Below the pieces are notes generated by a model that was not told where the DNA came from, did not search any database, and saw only the letters and a program-made list of their open reading frames with translations. DNA of 64,000 nucleotides from positions 2,046,001-2,110,000 of the forward strand of contig CP119321.1 of the NCBI GenBank assembly GCA_029202445.1, given 5' to 3'. The position numbers and the translations under genes are program-made. Source of the DNA: Candidatus Microbacterium phytovorans (GTDB lineage: Bacteria > Actinomycetota > Actinomycetes > Actinomycetales > Microbacteriaceae). Below are positions 59,701 through 64,000 of this stretch, one piece after another (positions within the stretch are counted from its first letter, which is position 1; the number at the start of each line of letters is the position of its first letter).

Positions 59701-60669
59701 CTACTGCTTGACGCTTCCCGCGCTCAGCCCCGACTGCCAGAACCGCTGCAGCAGGAGGAACGCGATCACGATCGGGACGATCGTGAGAAGAGCACCGGTG
59801 ATCACCAGGTTGAAGATCGGATCGGATCCGACGCCCGTCGCCTGCTGGTTCCACAGCTGCAGACCGATGGTCAGCGGGAACAGGTCAGGGTCGTTGAGCA
59901 TGATCAGCGGGAGGAAGTAGTTGTTCCACGTCGCGACGATGGCGAACATCGCGACGGTGACGATCCCGGGGGCGAGGAGCTTGATCGAGATCGTGAAGAA
60001 GGTGCGGATTTCACCGGCACCGTCGACACGGGCGGCCTCCAGCAGCTCGGTGGGCACGGAGTCGACCGCGTACACCCAGATGAGGTAGAGCCCGAACGGC
60101 GAGATGAGCGAGGGGATGATGATCGCCCAGATCGTGTTCGTGAGTCCCATCTGGCTGAACATGAGGAACGTGGGAACGGCCAGAGCGGTACCGGGGACGG
60201 CGATGGCCCCCAGGACGACGGCGAAGATGGCCTTCTTGCCCGGGAACGTGAACTTCGCCAGGCCGTAGCCGGCGAGGGTCGCGAGGATGGTCGCGCCGCC
60301 CGCGCCGGCGATCACGTAGAGCAACGTGTTGCCGAACCACCGCACGAAGATGCCGTCGTCGTACGTGACGGTCTGGACGATGTTGTCGAAGAACGCGAAC
60401 GGTCCGGAGAACCAGAGGCCGAAGGAGCCGATGAGCGATTCCTGCGTCTTCGTCGAGCTGATGATGAGCCACGCGAGCGGCAGGAACGAGTAGAGCAGGA
60501 AGACGCTCATCAGGATCGTCAGCAGGAGCGACCGACGCGGGCGCTCGATCGTGTTCGCGGAGCGGTCGAACGCCCGGCGCGACGCGCGGCGGGGAGGGCG
60601 CGGCGGACGACCGGTGCTGTCGGCATCCCGGGATGCCGCGAGGTCGGCGGTGGGGGTCGTGGCGCTCAT
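59701..60669 (-). CDS. Carbohydrate ABC permease, MalG type (GH35/GH51 locus)
   Basis: Membrane permease of 322 residues. A ~45-residue cytosolic N-terminal tail precedes the first helix (about 50-72, LTILMSVFLLYSFLPLAWLI). Coupling loop EAARVDGAGEIRTFFTISIKLLAP near residues 218-241. Ends RFWQSGLSAGSVKQ. ATG 60669 overlaps the partner's stop by four bases. Confidence 0.93.
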   Translation of the reverse strand: MSATTPTADLAASRDADSTGRPPRPPRRASRRAFDRSANTIERPRRSLLLTILMSVFLLYSFLPLAWLIISSTKTQESLIGSFGLWFSGPFAFFDNIVQTVTYDDGIFVRWFGNTLLYVIAGAGGATILATLAGYGLAKFTFPGKKAIFAVVLGAIAVPGTALAVPTFLMFSQMGLTNTIWAIIIPSLISPFGLYLIWVYAVDSVPTELLEAARVDGAGEIRTFFTISIKLLAPGIVTVAMFAIVATWNNYFLPLIMLNDPDLFPLTIGLQLWNQQATGVGSDPIFNLVITGALLTIVPIVIAFLLLQRFWQSGLSAGSVKQ

Positions 60670-61610
60670 CGCAGCTCCTGACGGTTGCCGCGCAGCTGCA
60701 CGACGTAGGCGATCACGGCGGTGACGACGCCCATGACGATGGCCACCGTCGCCGCGTAGTTGACCTGCTGGCCGAAGAAGCTCAGGTTGTACGCGTACAT
60801 GTTCGGGGTGAAGTAGGTCGTGATGATGCTCTGGGCGAGCGGACGCAGGATGTTCGGCTCGTTGAAGAGCTGGAAGCTGCCGATGATGGAGAAGATCGTC
60901 GCGATGACGATCGCGCCGCGCAGGGCCGGGAGCTTGATGCTCCAGACGATGCGGAACTGGCCGGCGCCGTCGAGCGCGGCCGCCTCGTAGATGTCGGTGG
61001 GCACCGCGCGCAGGGCCGAGTAGAAGATCAGCATGTTGTAGCCGACGAACTCCCAGGTGACGATGTTGCCGATCGCCACGAGGATCCACTGCTGCGTGAA
61101 GGGCGTGACGAGGTCGAACCCGAGGAGGTCGTTGATGTTGCCGGCCAGGCCCATCCGCTCCGAGTACATGAACCCCCACATGAGCACCGCGACGACGCCG
61201 GGCACCGCGTAGGGGAGGAAGAGGCCGATGCGGAACAGCGACGAACCGGCGAGCCGCCGGGAGTCGATCGCGAGGGCGGCGACGAGCGCCAGCACGAGCA
61301 TGATCGGCACCTGCACGGCCAGGAACAGCGAGACCCGCAGCGCACCCTCGAGGAACTTCGGGTCGGTGAAGGCCTGCACGTAGTTGTCGAAGCCGACGAA
61401 CACGTTGCCGCCGACGAGCTTGTCGCGGAACAGGCTCAGGAAGATCGAGTAGACGACCGGCGCGAGGAAGGTGAGCGCGAAGACGACGAGGAACGGGGCG
61501 ACGAAGCCGAGGCCCGCCCACTGCCGGGTCGTCGAGGGCCGTCGCGAGGGGCGCGCGGCGCGACTCCGTGCGGGCGCCGGCGGGGGCGCGGCGGGAGCGA
61601 TGGTCGACAT
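60666..61610 (-). CDS. Carbohydrate ABC permease, MalF type (GH35/GH51 locus)
   Basis: Membrane permease of 314 residues. First helix about 32-55 (LGFVAPFLVVFALTFLAPVV). Coupling loop EAAALDGAGQFRIVWSIKLPALRG around residues 208-231. ATG 61610 is chosen since GGAG lies six bases upstream; ATG 61631 is an alternative with no such site. First gene of the leftward operon under the divergent LacI protein. No ATPase in the operon. Confidence 0.93.
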   Translation of the reverse strand: MSTIAPAAPPPAPARSRAARPSRRPSTTRQWAGLGFVAPFLVVFALTFLAPVVYSIFLSLFRDKLVGGNVFVGFDNYVQAFTDPKFLEGALRVSLFLAVQVPIMLVLALVAALAIDSRRLAGSSLFRIGLFLPYAVPGVVAVLMWGFMYSERMGLAGNINDLLGFDLVTPFTQQWILVAIGNIVTWEFVGYNMLIFYSALRAVPTDIYEAAALDGAGQFRIVWSIKLPALRGAIVIATIFSIIGSFQLFNEPNILRPLAQSIITTYFTPNMYAYNLSFFGQQVNYAATVAIVMGVVTAVIAYVVQLRGNRQELR

Positions 61611-61663
61611 CGGCGTCTCCGTCCTCTTCATCGGGGTGGTCGTGGCATCCGTGCGGCGACGAA

Positions 61664-61714
61664 ATGTTTACGTCAACATCGGACGGGGCGAGAGTAGCAT
61701 GTTTACGTCAACAT
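61664..61714. promoter_or_regulatory. Two identical LacI operators ATGTTTACGTCAACAT
   Basis: The 16-base near-palindrome ATGTTTACGTCAACAT occurs at 61664-61679 and 61699-61714 (centres 35 bases apart), between the divergent starts at 61610 and 61747. Two exact copies in an AT-rich spot of a GC-rich region strongly suggest the binding sites of the adjacent LacI protein. A further match elsewhere in the genome would mark other regulon members. Confidence 0.85.
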
Positions 61715-61746
61715 CTGTCAACCCCGAGTCCGACCTAAGGCATAGA

Positions 61747-62828
61747 GTGACCTTGATGACCCTCGCGAACGATCACCCGAGATCCGTCTCCCTGCGCGAA
61801 GTCGCGCAGGCGGCGGGCGTTTCGGGACAGACCGTGTCGCGGGTCGCCAACAACGCGACCAACGTCGCCGAGCCCACGCGACAGAAGGTGCTCGCGGCCA
61901 TGGCAGACCTCGGCTACCGCCCGAACGTCGCCGCCCGCGCCCTCCGCCGCGGATCGTTCGGCTCGATCGGCGTCGTCGTGTTCACCCTCGGCACCCTCGG
62001 CAACATCCGCACGATCGCGGGCATCGTCGCCGAAGCCGCGCGACGCGACTACGCGGTCGAGCTCATCCAGGTGCAGCCCGGCACCGAGGAGGGCGAGCGA
62101 GAGGGCCAGGTCTCGTCGGCGCTGTCGCGCCTCGGACAGGATGCCGTCGACGGCATCATCGTGATCATCGAATCGCACCTCATCTCGAAGTCCGCGCTCG
62201 TGTTCCCCGACGGCATCCCGAGCATCATCGTCGAAGCCGGCGCGCGCCCCGACCGCCCCTCGATCAACGCCGACCAGATCAACGGCGCGCGCCTCGCCGT
62301 CCGCCATCTCCTCGACCTCGGCCACCCGACGGTGTGGCACGTCGCCGGGCCGTCGGAGTCGAACTCCGCACGAGAGCGCACCGAGACGTGGCGCGAGATC
62401 CTCGAGGACGAGCAGCGCGCCGTCCCCGAGCCGTTCCTCGGCGACTGGTCGGCCGCCTCCGGCTACCGCGCAGGGCTCGCGCTCGCCGATCTCGCCGAAG
62501 CGACCGCCGTGTTCGCCTCCAACGACCAGATGGCGCTCGGCGTGCTGCGCGCCCTCCATGAGCGCGGCGTGCGCGTTCCCGACGACGTCAGCGTCGTCGG
62601 CTTCGACGACATGGACGAAGCCGCGCACTTCTGGCCGCCGCTGACGACCGTCCACCAGTTCTTCGAAGACGCCGGGTCGCTGGCCGTCTCTCTCATCATC
62701 GACGAGATCCAGGGCCGCGACCTGGCCCCCGGCGTGCGCACCGTCGCCACCGAACTCGTCGTCCGCCAGTCCACCGGTCCCTACACCGGTCCGCGTCCCG
62801 TACCGCCCCCGATTCCCCAGGAGAACCC

Positions 62829-62832
<4 letters not shown>
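61747..62832 (+). CDS. LacI-family regulator of the GH35/GH51 locus
   Basis: Repressor of 361 residues. HTH about 14-40: SLREVAQAAGVSGQTVSRVANN, with hinge region at ALRRGSFG. Effector domain IGVVVFTLGTLGNIRTIAG, NADQINGARLAVRHLLDLGH, VFASNDQMALGVLRAL, VSVVGFDDMDEAAHFWPPLTTV. GTG 61747 is taken as start with AAGG upstream; ATG 61756 is an alternative. ATGA overlap couples it to galE. Confidence 0.92.
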
Positions 62833-63806
<974 letters not shown>

Positions 63807-63861
63807 GCCCGCTGCACGTCGCACGCGGTTCCGATCGGTTCGGACCGTCGCGCGCTCCCGG

Positions 63862-64000
63862 TCAGGCCGACGCGCGCCGCACGAGCGTGGCCGGGAGCGT
63901 CACGTGCGCGGGCGCGGCGCCGCCGATCGCCGCGACGAGCGACGTGACGGCCGCTTCGCCCAGCGCGTCGAAGTCCTGACGGACGGTGGTCAGCGGCGGG
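63862..64000 (-). CDS. LacI-family regulator, C-terminal end (continues beyond window)
   Basis: About 45 residues of a LacI-type effector domain: PPLTTVRQDFDALGEAA, then TSLVAAIGG and LPATLVRRASA, the usual C-terminal pattern. The rest of the gene lies to the right of the window. It is convergent with galE, so it controls another gene set. Confidence 0.8.
   Translation of the reverse strand, partial: PPLTTVRQDFDALGEAAVTSLVAAIGGAAPAHVTLPATLVRRASA

Overview
The window is very GC-rich, gene-dense DNA with GTG and ATGA/GTGA-coupled starts, few Asp GAT codons except in the recurring string GGATGCC/GGCATCC, and gene families typical of actinobacteria (LCP cell-wall protein, DUF4328, CorA/VIT metal transporters, LacI/TetR-controlled sugar ABC operons). 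It fits a chromosomal piece of a free-living or plant-associated Microbacteriaceae member, most like Microbacterium. I see no prophage, transposase, CRISPR array or plasmid backbone.

Layout. 1-748 is the tail of a rhamnulokinase. 917-2718 holds an MDR oxidoreductase and a fasciclin protein. 2804-6193 is a TetR-controlled GH42 beta-galactosidase locus. 6698-11846 is a TetR-controlled GH1/ABC transporter locus. 12121-26113 is a mixed block: VIT metal transporter, peptidase E, TauE/SafE, DUF4328, an Asp/His-rich secreted protein coupled to a NarL-type two-component system, GtrA-like protein, CorA, SDR, Nudix, an SQR-like flavoprotein, CsbD and an orphan histidine kinase. 26110-38731 is an eleven-gene LacI-type regulon (seven genes leftward, four rightward) combining an Lpl-type ABC importer, an MFS transporter, five esterase/lipase-fold enzymes and a GH13_18 sucrose-phosphorylase-like enzyme. 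38815-51004 is a conserved core: two tRNA-Ser genes, serS, HAD phosphatase, LCP protein, DAG kinase, photolyase, LLM monooxygenase and prephenate dehydratase, interrupted by a TetR gene with two unknown genes (38984-41130). 51121-53050 is an EamA/LysR pair, 53228-54868 is pgm, and 54876-63806 is a LacI-controlled GH35/GH51/ABC/galE locus. The right edge is the tail of another LacI-family regulator.

Together the sugar loci suggest growth on plant cell-wall side chains (rhamnose, galactan, arabinan; feeding into GalE and Pgm) and possibly on esterified sugars. Each sugar regulator has recognisable palindromic operator candidates in its divergent promoter region.

The most unusual structural signal is a set of long intergenic inverted repeats. 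At least four sequence families share one plan: short near-perfect arms, a loop of roughly 20-60 bases, and in two families extra copies of the right arm. They sit at gene ends, and in three cases they supply the stop codon of the adjacent gene. A second pattern is a strong GC hairpin about 15-25 bases after the stop codon of each of the three substrate-binding-protein genes, twice lying inside the first codons of the downstream permease gene.
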